A DNA stretch of 64,000 bases, from positions 71,883,285 to 71,947,284 of the forward strand of contig CM072885.1 of assembly GCA_037013685.1 (NCBI GenBank), given 5' to 3'. Below the pieces are notes generated by a model, which saw only the letters and a list, made by a program, of their open reading frames with translations, was not told where the DNA came from and ran no database searches. This document shows, piece after piece, positions 25,021 through 37,000 of this stretch. Position 1 is the stretch's first letter; each line of letters opens with the position of its first letter. The position numbers and the translations under genes are program-made. Origin of the DNA: Acridotheres tristis (lineage: Eukaryota; Chordata; Aves; Passeriformes; Sturnidae).

Positions 25021-27250
25021 CTGTGTGAGTGTCTCAGGAAATGCTGTCCCCTGTGTGTGAACCCTGGCCAACATCCCCATGAGAACTCTGGGCAGCCAGT
25101 GAGACGTGAGCTGCTTTTCCTGCAGCCTGGCTGCCCATCATTAATCAAGCTGTTCAAACAGCTTGTTTTGTTATAAAATCAGCCTCAGCTAATGTGTGTG
25201 TAATTTCCTGCTGCCTCCCCAGGCTCTTTCAAACAGTGACATGATCTAGAGCCTTTTCTGCTTGCCCGGGCTGCTGGGGGGTCTCGTGTGCTCTCAGATC
25301 CATGGCTAAGGGAGCCGGGCTTTGTTCCTCAAGCCTGACTGAGGGGCAGGAATGGCTTTTCCCAAGGAAATCAAGTCTCTGCATTGCTCAGGGGGCCCGG
25401 GGCACGCTCCTCATGCACGGACCAGCTCTGTGTGAGGAGAAAACCCTCCCTCGGTGTGGCACTTACTGCCCCTGATGGCTCCGTGCAAAATTAGCTCTGA
25501 CTTCTCCGAAGTAACTAACGAGCTTACATCGGGATTATTGACGTCAGGATCTGTGTTCTGGGGGAAAGCACAAGAAATAATTAAATCATGAAGGAAAATG
25601 ATGCACCTTTTCTACCTCTTTGAAATTAATCTTGGCAGGGGAAGAAACCTGGGGTGGCCACAGTTTTACCACTAAGCTGGAGACACAAATACACAGTGCA
25701 GGGAGGGCAGCCACAGCTCTAACTCAGGGCTGTCTGACTTTTTGTGGTCTCTGCTAGAGACTTCCCCCTTCACTATTCTGTCCTCACTGAGGGAGCCAGT
25801 GGCAGAGTTTCCCTGCAAGAGGAAGCCAAGTGTGTTCCATTGATGATCTATTCTCTTTCCACATTAACATTTAATTAATTAGGCATAACAAAATTATAAT
25901 ACTGGGAGAAGCAGAAGTCCACGCTTTAGTAGCAGCAGCGTTCTGTGCTTGGGTAAGAAGGTGAGAAGAGAGCATTGACTCCTGATTGGGAAAAATAAAT
26001 GAGGGGCACAAACCTCAGTCTTCAGAATCCTCTTCAGAATCCTCCAGCACCTCTGCTCCTGTGTGGCAGCAGAGGAAAAATACCCATGAGAACTTCAGAT
26101 CAACTCTTTATTTGCTTTGATTTTCTTGGCCCTCAGAGAAGAAGTTTCTTGTTCAGCTGTACAGAATGTGTCATTTGACACAAACCACGTTTCTCTGTCT
26201 CTCCCCACCAACCCTCTCCCACCTGACCTCTAAAGGTATTTCCAGTGTTTTCTACAGTTTCCTCATGACTATGTTTTTCAAAATGCAGTTTTGATTCAAA
26301 AGCTGAACAAAAAAAAGATGTGTGCCACCCTGATATATCCAAAAATATTGATATTGATATATCCAAAATACTGCATTGGACTAAACTGGTAGTTAATTAG
26401 TTTTTTTTGTTGTTGTTTTTGTTTGTTTTTTTACTAAAAGAACTGATTTTGTAGCTCTTGGATGCTCTCTCTGCATTTTACAGTGCAGTAAAACGAGTTG
26501 TAAAGCATTGTATTTAGCTCATTATTTGTCCCCTTCCACTTATGATCACCTTAGTCTCAGTGCTGCAATTAGCATTAGTCCTAAAATAATGCACTGCCAT
26601 TGTGACAACATTGACCAGATCAATCTCAAATGAGCTGTGAGATTTTATTTGTGAAAAAAAACAACAACAGAAAAACAAAAAAGTGGGTTTGGTTTACAAG
26701 CGTTCCTACTATTCACTTGCTTTTTAAATTCAGGGTTTTTTTTGTAATAAAAGTGTTATATGTGGCAAAGGTGTGATATTGTGAGATAAATAGGATGGGT
26801 CCTCTTCAAAACCTGCCACTTTCTTTTTGTAAGGTGAAGTTTTGATGTTTTTCAAGAGATGTAGCATAAAAGGAGTTTATTCTTCTGTAGGCAAAGAATG
26901 ATCTCTGATTAACAGTCAAGGAGGCAAGACTTCAGGTGGTTCCAGTAATTTTAAAGGTGGGGAAAAGCCCATCAGTCTTAAACTTTTCTCTTATTACAGT
27001 GTTCCCATTACATGTGAAGTGCCTGTTTCTTAGAGAACTCAGTTAAAAATAGAAAGGTGGTTTTATAGGAAAGTTCTAAAATTTGCTCTTAACCTTCGAT
27101 AATCCTCAGAAATGCATCGTGTGAGCACTGCCTGCAGTGGGCCAGGGGAGGTGACAGCAGTGGGGACTGAGCTGGGGTGGTGGGCTCAGAAACCCTTAAA
27201 GGGGAGCCCAGCCTGCAGGAGAGGAGAGCAGAGATGGGCAGGGGGAATGA
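25021..27250. other. Unique noncoding sequence with a CRE-containing patch
   Basis: About 25240-25560 is less AT-rich and has more CpG than its neighbours, and it holds a consensus CRE. Downstream lie a T/G stretch at 26401-26432 and a small local duplication of GATATATCCAAAA words at 26330-26372. No gene recognised. Confidence 0.5.
25539..25546. promoter_or_regulatory. Consensus CRE octamer TGACGTCA
   Basis: A full palindromic TGACGTCA, the binding consensus of CREB/ATF factors, sits in a patch with several other CpGs. A given 8-mer is expected about once per window this size, and less often for one containing CpG in vertebrate DNA. The match is therefore mildly notable but not evidence of function. 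Confidence 0.3.
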
Positions 27251-27425
27251 GGAGAGGAGAGGAGAGGAGAGGAGAGGAGAGGAGAGGAGAGGAGAGGAGA
27301 GGAGAGGAGAGGAGAGGAGAGGAGAGGAGAGGAGAGGAGAGGAGAGGAGAGGAGAGGAGAGGAGAGGAGAGGAGAGGAGAGGAGAGGAGAGGAGAGGAGA
27401 GGAGAGGAGAGGAGAGGAGAGGAGA
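27251..27425. repeat. (GGAGA)35 pentanucleotide microsatellite
   Basis: Uninterrupted GGAGA for 175 bases, with every base a purine on the plus strand. It runs directly into the 33-43-bp array to its right, whose units contain the same GGAGAGGAGAGG word. The pentamer therefore looks like an expansion of one unit's purine segment. Perfect purity implies youth or high mutability, and assembly length may be unreliable. Confidence 0.98.
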
Positions 27426-28012
27426 GCAGGGATGTGCAGGAGGAATTTGGAGAGGAGAGGAGAGGAAAGCAGAGATGTGCAGGAGGAATTTGGAGAGGAA
27501 AGCAGAGATGTGCAGGATGAATTTGGAGAGGAGAGGGGAAAGCAGAGATGTGCAGGGGGAATTTGGAGAGGAAAGCAGAGATGTGCAGGGGGAATTTGGA
27601 GAGAAGAGGAAAGCAGGGATGTGCAGGAGGAATTTGGAGAGGAGAGGAGAGGAAAGCAGAGATGTGCAGGGGGAATTTGGAGAGGAAAGCAGAGATGTGC
27701 AGGAGGAATTTGGAGAGGAAAGCAGGGATGTGCAGGAGGAATTTGGAGAGGAAAGCAGAGATGTGCAGGGGGAATTTGGAGAGAGGGGAAAGCAGAGATG
27801 TGCAGGGGGAATTTGGAGAGGAAAGCAGGGATGTGCAGGAGGAATTTGGAGAGGAAAGCAGGGATGTGCAGGGGGAATTTGGAGAGGAGAGGAAAGCAGA
27901 GATGTGCAGGGGGAATTTGGGGAGAGGAAAGCAGAGATGTGCAGGAGGAATTTGGAGAGAAGAGGAGAGGCCAGCAGAGATGTGCAGGGGGAATTTGGAG
28001 AGGAGGGGGCTG
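27426..28012. repeat. 33-43-bp purine-rich minisatellite, 16 copies
   Basis: Each unit contains GAGATGTGCAGGAGGAATTT or a GGGATGTGCAGGGGGAATTT variant, then GGAGAGGAAAGCA. Lengths vary by insertion of whole GGAGA pentamers or AGA losses. I count 16 copies of GATGTGCAGG. Together with the adjacent pentamer tract this opens frames of about 280-400 codons on both strands (Arg/Glu-rich on plus, Pro/Ser/Leu-rich on minus), which are artefacts. Confidence 0.96.
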
Positions 28013-28944
28013 AGCTGTGAATCCTCCCCACAGCCACAGTGCTGTGACATTTCTGGCTGAGTGTGGGGCGTTCCCCGGGACTGCAGGGGCAGCCCCACAG
28101 CCACTCACTCTTAGGGACCCTTTTCTCTGTTCCTTTACTCCCTTTCTCTGTACTTTGGGGCTTGTCCACACCACAAATGCAGGCTGCTCTCTATGGAAAT
28201 GGAATACTGTCTGCATCAAGAGGCTTTGTTTATTAAACCAAATAGTCATTAAACATCGTTTATTATAATTATTCACCATCTGATCATTTAAAAAGCAAAA
28301 GCCTTGGTAGAATGAGCCTGGTGGCTGAAGCTGTTCAGTTTAAACCTTTATTAATAATGTTCTCATGGCTTTTTCTTTTAATTCCCATAATGGCCGGATA
28401 CTGAGCTGCACATCAAAGGAATTTTGGTTTTAAAAGCAATAGTGAGTGCTGCACATTGCATTCATTCCCCTTTGATCACCATCCACAGCACAAATAAATC
28501 TCATTAATCAATATTTTCTCTATTTCCTCCCTGCCTTTCTGTTAGTGCCAGAGATCTGTTTCTGCTTTGCTTTGCTTTGTTTTAAATGAGAGGAAGATTT
28601 CTATGGCTATCTTCTGTCTAAAAGGTAGATTTCTCATTACTTTAGGAATGAAACTCTTGTAACTGGGACTTGATCAGAGCCTCCTCATCCTGAACGTCAG
28701 AGCAGGAATATTGAAGCAATTAGAACAGCCCTGAGTCTGTGAGCAATCCATTGGCCAGGATTCATTCACAGAAAATATTTGGTGTACCCTCGCCAGCTGG
28801 AGACAAATGAATAAAAGTCCCAGCCTGTTTGCAGACAATTCTTGAGAAAAGTGATAAATTTCCTGAAAAAGCTGTGACTTGTCCATCCACTTCCAGTCGT
28901 GACTAGAACTGACTGTGAGTAACTGGTGCTCTTGGCACAGAGGG
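28013..28944. other. Unique AT-rich noncoding sequence
   Basis: Nothing recognised beyond short simple words (TTTGCTTTGCTTTGTTTT near 28564). No protein-like frame. Confidence 0.5.
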
Positions 28945-29272
28945 CTCTGGGACATGGTTCTCTCATTTCTGGGACATGGTTCTCTTTCCTTTCCCTTCAT
29001 TTCATTTCTGGGACATGGTTGTCTTTCCTTTCTTTTCCTTTCCTTTCCTTTCATTTCTGGGACATGGTTTCCTTTTCCTTTTCCTTTTCCTTTTCCTTTT
29101 CCTTTTCCTTTTCCTTTTCCTTTTCCTTTTCCTTTTCCTTTTCCTTTTCCTTTCCCTTTTCCTTTTCCTTTTCCTTTTCCTTTCCTTGACATGGTTCTCT
29201 TTCATTTAATTTCATTTCTGGGACATGGTTCTCTTTCCTTTCATTTCTGGGACATAGTTCTCTCTTTCATTT
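28945..29272. repeat. Minisatellite (about 7 units) with nested (TTTTCC)n
   Basis: Seven copies of a CTGGGACATGGTTCTCTTTC-type unit (one reads CTTGACATGG, one GACATAGTT) are separated by pyrimidine-rich spacers of variable length. In one unit the spacer is expanded to a (TTTTCC)n hexanucleotide tract at about 29068-29185, some 20 copies with single C/T slips. The plus strand is almost pure pyrimidine there. Open frames (Phe/Ser on plus, Lys/Gly or Lys/Arg on minus) are artefacts. Confidence 0.95.
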
Positions 29273-30675
29273 CTTCCTAAGCAGCTCCGTGGTTCTGCTG
29301 TGTGTTTGCAGCTTCACCTCTCTGCATTCTGTGCACTCTTGGGTTTTTTTCATGTTGTGGGGTTTTTTTCCCCTCTGTTTCCCCCATGTGTGTTTTCTAT
29401 TTGCCTTCAGTTTGCTGGTGTCAAACATTTTGGTGCAACTGCTGCCACCAATGAACGGGAAAATCCAACTCCTTGGGGTGGAAAGGGAGAGAAAAGATGA
29501 TTATTTTTTCCATTCTGTTGAACAAAGCTGGCTTCTGTTGCCATTTTTAACACTCCAGGATTACTGGAATTAATTTGATGCATCTGTTCCTGAATTACCT
29601 CCCATAGTTTTAGTCCTTACTAGACTTTCAAACCAGTGTTGATTGAGGCCTGTTTGTTCCAATCCATATTGCATTCCCATCAGCTCCATGCTATTTTAAA
29701 GGAGTTTAATTGCTTTTTAAATCCTTCAATATTAAAGTTACAGTAAATTTCAAACTTCATTATATTATTAAACATACATGTCTAGATTCTCTTTAGGGCT
29801 GCAGAAAGCCTGGCACATATTACCTTCTCCAAGTTTGTTGTGAATAATCAGGTTCCAGAGTCGGATCAGGGACAATATTATGGGAAATCCACAATGTGTA
29901 AGCACTTTTTTAATAGGGATTCTCCAGATCCCAGCTTGAAGCAATTCCTTTTGACTTAAACAGCATAAATATTGAGACAGTAAGTGCCTGTTTGTCATAA
30001 ATAATATTTTCTCACAATTAAGCTTTCCAAGCATCCTGCCATTGACAGAGGGTTGCTCCACCTTGAATTGAATGTTTTCTTTCCTAGAGCTGAGCTTTGG
30101 GGAGATAAAGACTCATTTAATAGATAGATATATATATATTTGAGCTGATCTTGTTGAACACACGTAATTTCATTTGATTGGTGCCACTGTAACTCATCCT
30201 CTGCTGGTTTTCAGAGTTGTGTGTTCTCAGGGTTCCTGGGCATGGATTTGTTCAGCAGCAGAAGGAGCAAGGTGGGAGAGAAGTGTCTTGTAGAGAGGGA
30301 CTGAGGTGCCAGTGCTGAAATTCAGGTTAAAAGGAAAGCCATCCAGTTAAGAATCCATCTTTAACCATGCTGCTGGGACACCCAAACTTTCTGCCTCCTG
30401 CAGGTTCAACTAATTTAACTCTCTGGTCAGAATCTCTCCTTCCCCCTGCCCCAGGAAACAAAGCCCAAAACACAAGAGACCTAAAAACTCTGCCTAACCT
30501 TGGTCCAGCCTGGGACATAAATTCAGGCCGGCATTACATTTCACTTCCTGTGGCCTGAGAGGGTGGCCAGGAAGGGCTGGAGCAGAGCAGTGCTCTGGCC
30601 ATGTGTCCTCACCTCCCCACACTGGCACCAGGAGAGGCTGGGAGGGTCCCACGCTGCCAGGGCAGCACCACGAGG
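29273..30675. other. Unique noncoding sequence
   Basis: AT-rich with a short (AGAT)/(AT) microsatellite at about 30119-30139. No gene, RNA or transposon recognised. Confidence 0.5.
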
Positions 30676-31014
30676 GCCCCTCCTCTTCCTCCTCTTCCTC
30701 CCCTGTTCACTTCTTCTTCCTCTTCTTCCTCTTCTTCTTCCTCTTCTTCTTTCTCTTCTTCTTCCTCTTCTTCTTCCTCCTCTTTTCTCTTCTTCTTCCT
30801 CTTCTTCTTCCTCCTCTTTTCTCTTCTTCTTTCTCTTCTTCTTTCTCTTCTTCTTCCTCTTCTTCTTCCTCCTCTTTTCTCTTCTTCTTCCTCTTCTTCT
30901 TCGTCTTCCTACTCTTTTCCTCTTCTTTCTCTTCTTCTTTCTCTCCTTCTTTCTCGTCTTCTTTCTCTTCTTCTTCCCCTTCTTCTTCCTCTTCCTCTCC
31001 CTCCTCCTCCCCTC
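30676..31014. repeat. Polypyrimidine tract, (CTTCTTCCT)-like, about 340 bp
   Basis: The plus strand is nearly all C and T, built from CTTCTTCCT, CTTCTTTCT and CTCCTCTTTT words, with small interruptions near 30704 (GTTCA) and 30902-30911 (a G and an A). Such homopurine/homopyrimidine mirror-like tracts can adopt triplex (H-DNA) structures. It ends at CCTCAG, so it mimics a long splice acceptor. Frames through it (Ser/Leu/Phe on plus, Lys/Arg/Glu on minus) are artefacts. Confidence 0.96.
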
Positions 31015-34000
31015 AGCTGGCCCAGGTGATTCACACACCAGGAAGGGCCATGTGTGACGTGCTCAGGAGCTGGTTTTAAATTGGTTGCCCATATCAGGAC
31101 TGAGATCGTGGAGAGTCCAGAGGCAAAAGATTTATTTGAAGCTGGACAGAAATAAAAGAGTTCTGTAAGCTTGATACCTTTTCCTAGCATTTATTCAGCC
31201 AGGGTTTTGTGCTCCCCACAGTTAAAATCTATTTGAGATCCATTCTTTTTCCTAAAACTGGAGGTCAAAATAACTACCCAGTCAAAAGCATTTGTAGATG
31301 AAGTATTTTTTTATTTTTATATTTTTTTTATGAAGGAAAGCACAGGCTCATTTAAGAAAAAAGCTGTGAACAAAATAATTATTGCATTTCACTTCTAAAA
31401 CCTGATGTTTGGAAATCAAGTTAAGTGCATACCTGTAATAAGCTTTTTCATTTTGGTTTTAGTTTACTGAGTTACTGCCTTCCCTTTTTGTGCATGAAAG
31501 AACAACAGTTTCAGATAAGCCACTGAGAAGCAGTTTCAGGGAAAGACTCCACAAAGAATCAAATCACTCAATTTAAGACATGAAGTCTTTGTCCTTAAAG
31601 CATTCCCTGAGGTTAAGCCACTTGAGCAAGGGTAGAAGAAGAGGTTGCAGGGCTCTAAATTAGCATTTCTGCTTTCTGTCTCACCCCATTAAACCCCAAA
31701 CTAAGCTGGACTTTTTGGAGCATCCCACTGCTTTTGAGTGTAAGGAGTTGCTATGAATAACTGAATTTTGCTCTTGTGAAAGAGGGATGCTGGTGCTGGT
31801 TTTGATTTTGTTTTGTGAAAGCAATAGTGAAAAACTAGAGATGTTGTTCTTCTTTTTTTTCTTCTGTTTTCAACTAACTGCAGCAATGAATGTGTGTTTC
31901 CTCAAGCATCATTTATAGTTTTCATTGCTGGAACATTTGAGAGAGATATTCTAGGTCCTTTGTTACAGAGCATAATGCAAGGTATGCTTGATCTAGAAAT
32001 TGCTATCCTGGGGAGAAAAATGCATTCTCAGGATGATGTTCACCCATATTTTAGTGGATGCAAACCCAGGCAAAACACAGCAAGTTTTCTTTTGTGTGTT
32101 AAGCATTGCAAGTGCACCTTGCCTTTGAGGAGACAGTAACTTTTCAGCCTTAATCAGGAGTTTTAACCTGAATCACAAGGCTTGATCCCATTCCTTAGAA
32201 AGCTTCTTTCATGAGCCAGAAATATTGGGAAAGCTTCTGTGGGAAGAAAGGCAAGGCGAGTTCAGCTGGCAGTCCCAGGTGTTGGCTCTGCTCATTTCAA
32301 GCACTGCTAACCCAGCTTTGTGCCCACTGAATAGCAGAGATCAGCCTGGTTCTGGGTGCAACAGGAAGAATTAAAACCCTCAGTTCCTACAAGGGACTGA
32401 GCCAGGTGCAGCAGAAGAAGCAGTCAGGCTGAGATTGTAAACTAAGTTCAATTTTTGTGCATTCTTAGTCTCTAACAGCAGCTGACTCCTTTTGGCAGCA
32501 GTAGAAAACGTGCATGTTGTAAGTTTGGTTTTTTTTAACTGCCCAAGGCCTGTAGGAAAATGAGTCCCATTAACTTTCAATGAATCTGTTCAGCTCAGAC
32601 CTAAAGATGTTTTGGATACTTTCCCCTCTAAGAGACAGTCCAAAAGAGTTCCATATCACACTTAGTGGAAATACTCTTCATGTTTTCTTTACTGTTTCTA
32701 CCATTTGTGGAAATGACGTGGTGTGAGATTAAGGCTAATTAAGATTAATGTTTCCTTCTGTCTCTGTCCTTGACCTGGCCAGCTCCCCTTGCCATTTGTC
32801 CCTTGGCCAAAGCCTCTTTTGTGACAGAAGCATGGCAGGCAACCTGCAGCTGGGGGAATCAAAATATAGATTTACTTCAGCCCCGCATTTTCAGGAAACT
32901 TTTTCTCGCCCTTATGGAGGAGGTAATAAATCACCTTTGGTCTCTGCTTCAGGCACCGTTTTACCTGGGAGGGTCCATACCTCCTTTCCCATTTCCTATG
33001 GTTACTGGCAGAAGACAAAAACTAGAGAGTGAATGCGCTGGGGCTACAGGACTGCCCGAGGGTGCCAGGGTGTGCAGGAGACGTGGAGAGGGCAGTGCCC
33101 TGTGCAGTGATAGTTTGTAGCTGCTCCTGTCTGCCTTTGGGGAGGGCACTGTCCTGGAGAAGCTCTGGCTGTGGCTTGGCATGTCTGGCTGCTGTTCTGC
33201 CCACAGAGCTTTGCTGTCTGGCTTGGCTCTGCCTGGCCATTGTTATTCCTGCCTTGCCTCTGTGTCAACTAACCCGGGGGATGTGGAGTTCACCCAGGCT
33301 GAGCAGTTCATTTGCTTTACATTAGCACAACACAGAGTCCCTGATCCCAGACCCCACTGTAAATACAGCCCTGTGCTTGATGAGCCAGCAGTGAGTGCTA
33401 TGCTACCTGCTCCAAATTTTGGATGATTAAATAGGTTTGGGTATGCACAAAATTAAATTAAAACATCTGAACTGTGTAGAAGCTCAGTTTAGGAATTTGT
33501 GCTTTTCCTTTATGCTCCTTGTATAGTCAGAGGAGAGGTCAGTTCATGTTTGGCCTCTTTGAAGAAAAAATATCCTCAAATCCTACCAAATCAGAGAAGG
33601 CTTCTGGCTCAGCTTTCCATATTTAGAGACTTAGTGTAGAAAGTGTGAGCAATTAAGGAGGAATTTCTCTGTGCCATTAAAACACGTGCCCATTTGGATA
33701 AATGCACTTTGCTGAGCAAGTTTGAAACTGGCAGCAGATGGGAACCCAAACAAAGGGATGACACCAGGATTCCTTGGAGTAGCAGCAAGTAGAATTTTGA
33801 TTTTCCAAGCAGAAAAACGAATGTGTCAGCCTCTAACAAGATGAATTGTTTATTCCATGTTTATTTTCAAAGTCTGCTGCAATGAGATGGTTATCTCTAG
33901 AATTCCACCCACTGAAATCTGTGGATTCCTGTAGTTATCTGCTCCCATCTTCTATTTTTTGGGAGCTGGAAAGAAAGCAGAGCTTGTCTGGAAGGAAGCT

Positions 34001-37000
34001 TGGACTCAAGTTTCAATGTCCTCTACTGAGTTAGATTCACTTTTTGGCTGCAGAAAGGATCCCCAAACTATCAACAGCACTGACAAACTTAAATTTATTA
34101 GAAGAGCAGTGGTTTTTTTATACATGCAGTAGGTTCTAAAGTGCTTTTTGTATAGTTCAGTTCAAGTGGTTAAAGAGAGAAAGCATGAGAAGTGTAAACA
34201 TTGTTGACATGAGCTGTTTTCTATTAATTAACTCATGCATATCAAAGTGAATGCAGTTGCCAGCACTTTACATGCAGCTCCCTTTCCCCAGGAGATGGTT
34301 TGCCAAATACAACACAGGTTACACGGTGGGAAAAACAATCAGAGGAGCCAAACCTCGGTGGAAACTTCTCCTGCTGCCATGGACATGCTTGGCCCAGCTG
34401 TGAGCACACAGGAGCAGGCAGCTTTACCCCCCACACACGGGGCTGCTGAAATATCTCACTGACACTTTGCAGGAGGTGCCTTTGGAAGTTTGGGGTAAGA
34501 ATGCTCCCAGGGATGCCTGCACTGCCCTGTGCCCTCTTGGAGAAGTGGCACTCCAAGGCTGGGGGCTCAGCCCTGCTGCTGGCACCCAGCCCTGCTATTC
34601 TTCTGTGCCCGTTCTGCAGCGTGGTTATCACACGGGCAGGCAGCAAAAACAGTCCTGAAAGTGCAAAGGAAGAAGTCGAATTAAGATAAACATTTACATA
34701 ACTGGGGAAAATTACCCAGGAAGGACTGGAAATCTGATGACATTCTGTTTACCTAGTGCAGTATTGAAAGAGTTTGTGAGAGATACAAACCAGAGCACTT
34801 TGTGTAAATCACTGTGAATGTAAGGACCTGTGAAGCGAGACAGTAAACACTGAAATTATCAGGCTGGCTCAGCACAACAGGACTTACTCAATATTTTGCA
34901 CAATACTTTTGCTAAAGCTTCTTGAGATGGGAAAAGAGTAAGGTGGTACAAAGCTGCATGTTAAGAAAAGTTGCCATACACCCTGTATGTAAAATCTATA
35001 CGTTTTGTCAATTCAAACCAAATCTGGGCCTTGCCAGTTCTATAAATGCAGATCTTTCTGAGACTACAAAATTTGCATCCCCACTTCATTTTGCTACCTT
35101 AGGTCATCACGAGGTGTGTTTGCACTTGTGTGTTTTAGGCAGTAAAGCTGTGCACAAATTCGGGTTTTGTGCTGATCTGCTTGATCCAGCCCTTGTGAGG
35201 TGTCAAACCACACCTAAGAAATGCATTCTGTTTTATTTAGGAGCAGAGGCTTCATTTGGAAAACTACCACAATATTTGGCTCCTCTTTCTGAATGTAGCC
35301 CTGGTTTTTCATGCCCTCAAATTAGATTAGATGTGTGTTTTCTCCCAAGACTTCACTGTAATCCTACACAGGATTTCTCAAGAGTTAGGGGTCACTTGCA
35401 ATATTGGAGGAGGTGCTGGTGAGCTGTGGAAATGGATGTTTCCTCTTTTTGGCTGGGGTAACCCAGAACTCTCCTGATTACAGCATATGGTGTGTGAAAA
35501 CAAGCATCAAACCAATCAGGCAGGCAAGGCTGGAAAGGGAAGTAGCTAAAGAGGTCTGGGAAAAATTCACAATGGGGAGATCTCAGCAAAAAAAGAAGTC
35601 GGGGAATTATTAATGTGCAGATGGATTAGAAATTCTTCTCCTATGGGAAAGGACCACAGCAACCACAGAATTCACATTTTCAAAATGAAATACAAGGATC
35701 ACTTCCTTAACCAAGGCTTCTCAATAACAACAGGAGACAAGCAAATTCATTAAAATAACATAACCACCCTTCTCACTGCCTGGGAAGAGAGAGGAATAGT
35801 TCTGTGCTCAACTGAAATTTTGTAATAAATACCGTGTAAGAACACAAGCTAGATAACATATGTCATGATAAATGGAGTCTAGCCTAGCAGGAGGCATTTA
35901 TTAATAAAACCCCCAGCGACAGCCAAAACAAACAGGCCTCACTGAGCTCCAGTTTCTGTTCCATGCTGTGTTTGTGAGGGATGTGTGAGGCTCTGCAGTG
36001 GCACAGAGGGGCTGGAGGATAAACAGGAGATGGACACTCACAGGACAGGCCCTGGGAGCAGGAGGGCTGAGAGGGAAGAGCAAAGGCAGGGCAGGGAGCA
36101 GGGAAGGTGAGCAGTGTGTGGAAGGAAGGATGAATGGCTGGAGCTGATTTATTCCCTGGCTGTGGGAATGTGAGCAGCCTGCAGATCCCAGTCCACGGGC
36201 AGCTCTGAACATCTGGGTGGATTCCGAGCCTGCATCCAAACCCTGGGCTCCCCTTCCCTGCTCCTCGCCCTTCTCTGTCTCTCTTTGTGTCACTTCTGCC
36301 CTGGTGGCAGCTGAACGCCCCTGGGGAGTGCAGGGATTGAGGATTTCCCCTCGGGAAATGATTCTGGACTTTCTCAGTTCCACGGGGAGCAGCTCCTTGG
36401 ATCAGAACCCGGGATGGAGGTGGCACAGTGCCCAGCCCTAGGAGCTGGCAGTAAAACAGAGATGCAGCTTTCTCCATCCCCTCTTTGGCACTGCCCAGAG
36501 CAGCAGGGTGGTGTCAGGGAATTTTGGGTGCTCTAAGCATATTCGTGTCATATTTGATCTTATTGAGTTTTATTTTCTTGCCTTTTATTTATTTATTTAT
36601 TTATTTTTTTACCTTTGGAAGCAGGTTTTACTTTCTTCCCTTCAAAAGTCAACAATTGATTCCAGGGCCAGTGAAAATATAATCCCTTCACAAGGCCTGA
36701 AGCTGAGCCCTTCCCAGTAATGTTATGGCAGGTCATTGTTCTGTCAAAAGATTATTAACTTTTCTTGGTGTTAAAATGTAAATAAATAAGTAGGAAAGTT
36801 GTACGTGTCCCCAGGGCACTTAGCTCTGAAAATACCAAGTACATTTCTCATGACAGGAAGGAGAGTGGGGGTATGTTTGGAACAACAGTAATCAGTTTCA
36901 GAATTGTTGTGATTTATTGGGCATGGCACTTTCAGATTTTTGAGGCATGCACAATCCTATTTTCTCCCCATCCCTTTTATACAAACAGATAAAACTTTTG

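Noticed and set aside
23350..25176. Frames of 490-584 codons on both strands (Gly/Cys/Trp-rich and Pro/His-rich)
   Set aside because: Produced by stop-free 43/49-bp units. Simultaneous openness on both strands and in several frames is a repeat artefact.
27089..28279. 396-codon Pro/Ser/Leu minus frame and Arg/Glu plus frames
   Set aside because: Translation of GGAGA and the purine-rich array. No start context, domain or unique sequence supports a gene.
34922..35422. 166-codon frame in non-repetitive DNA
   Set aside because: A rough estimate gives one or two frames of this length by chance in 64 kb on six frames. There is no family resemblance and no splice or promoter support.
35884..36477. 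197-codon minus frame
   Set aside because: Ser/Pro/Leu-rich, overlapped by a 160-codon frame in another phase, and no recognisable domain. Likely a GC-biased chance frame.
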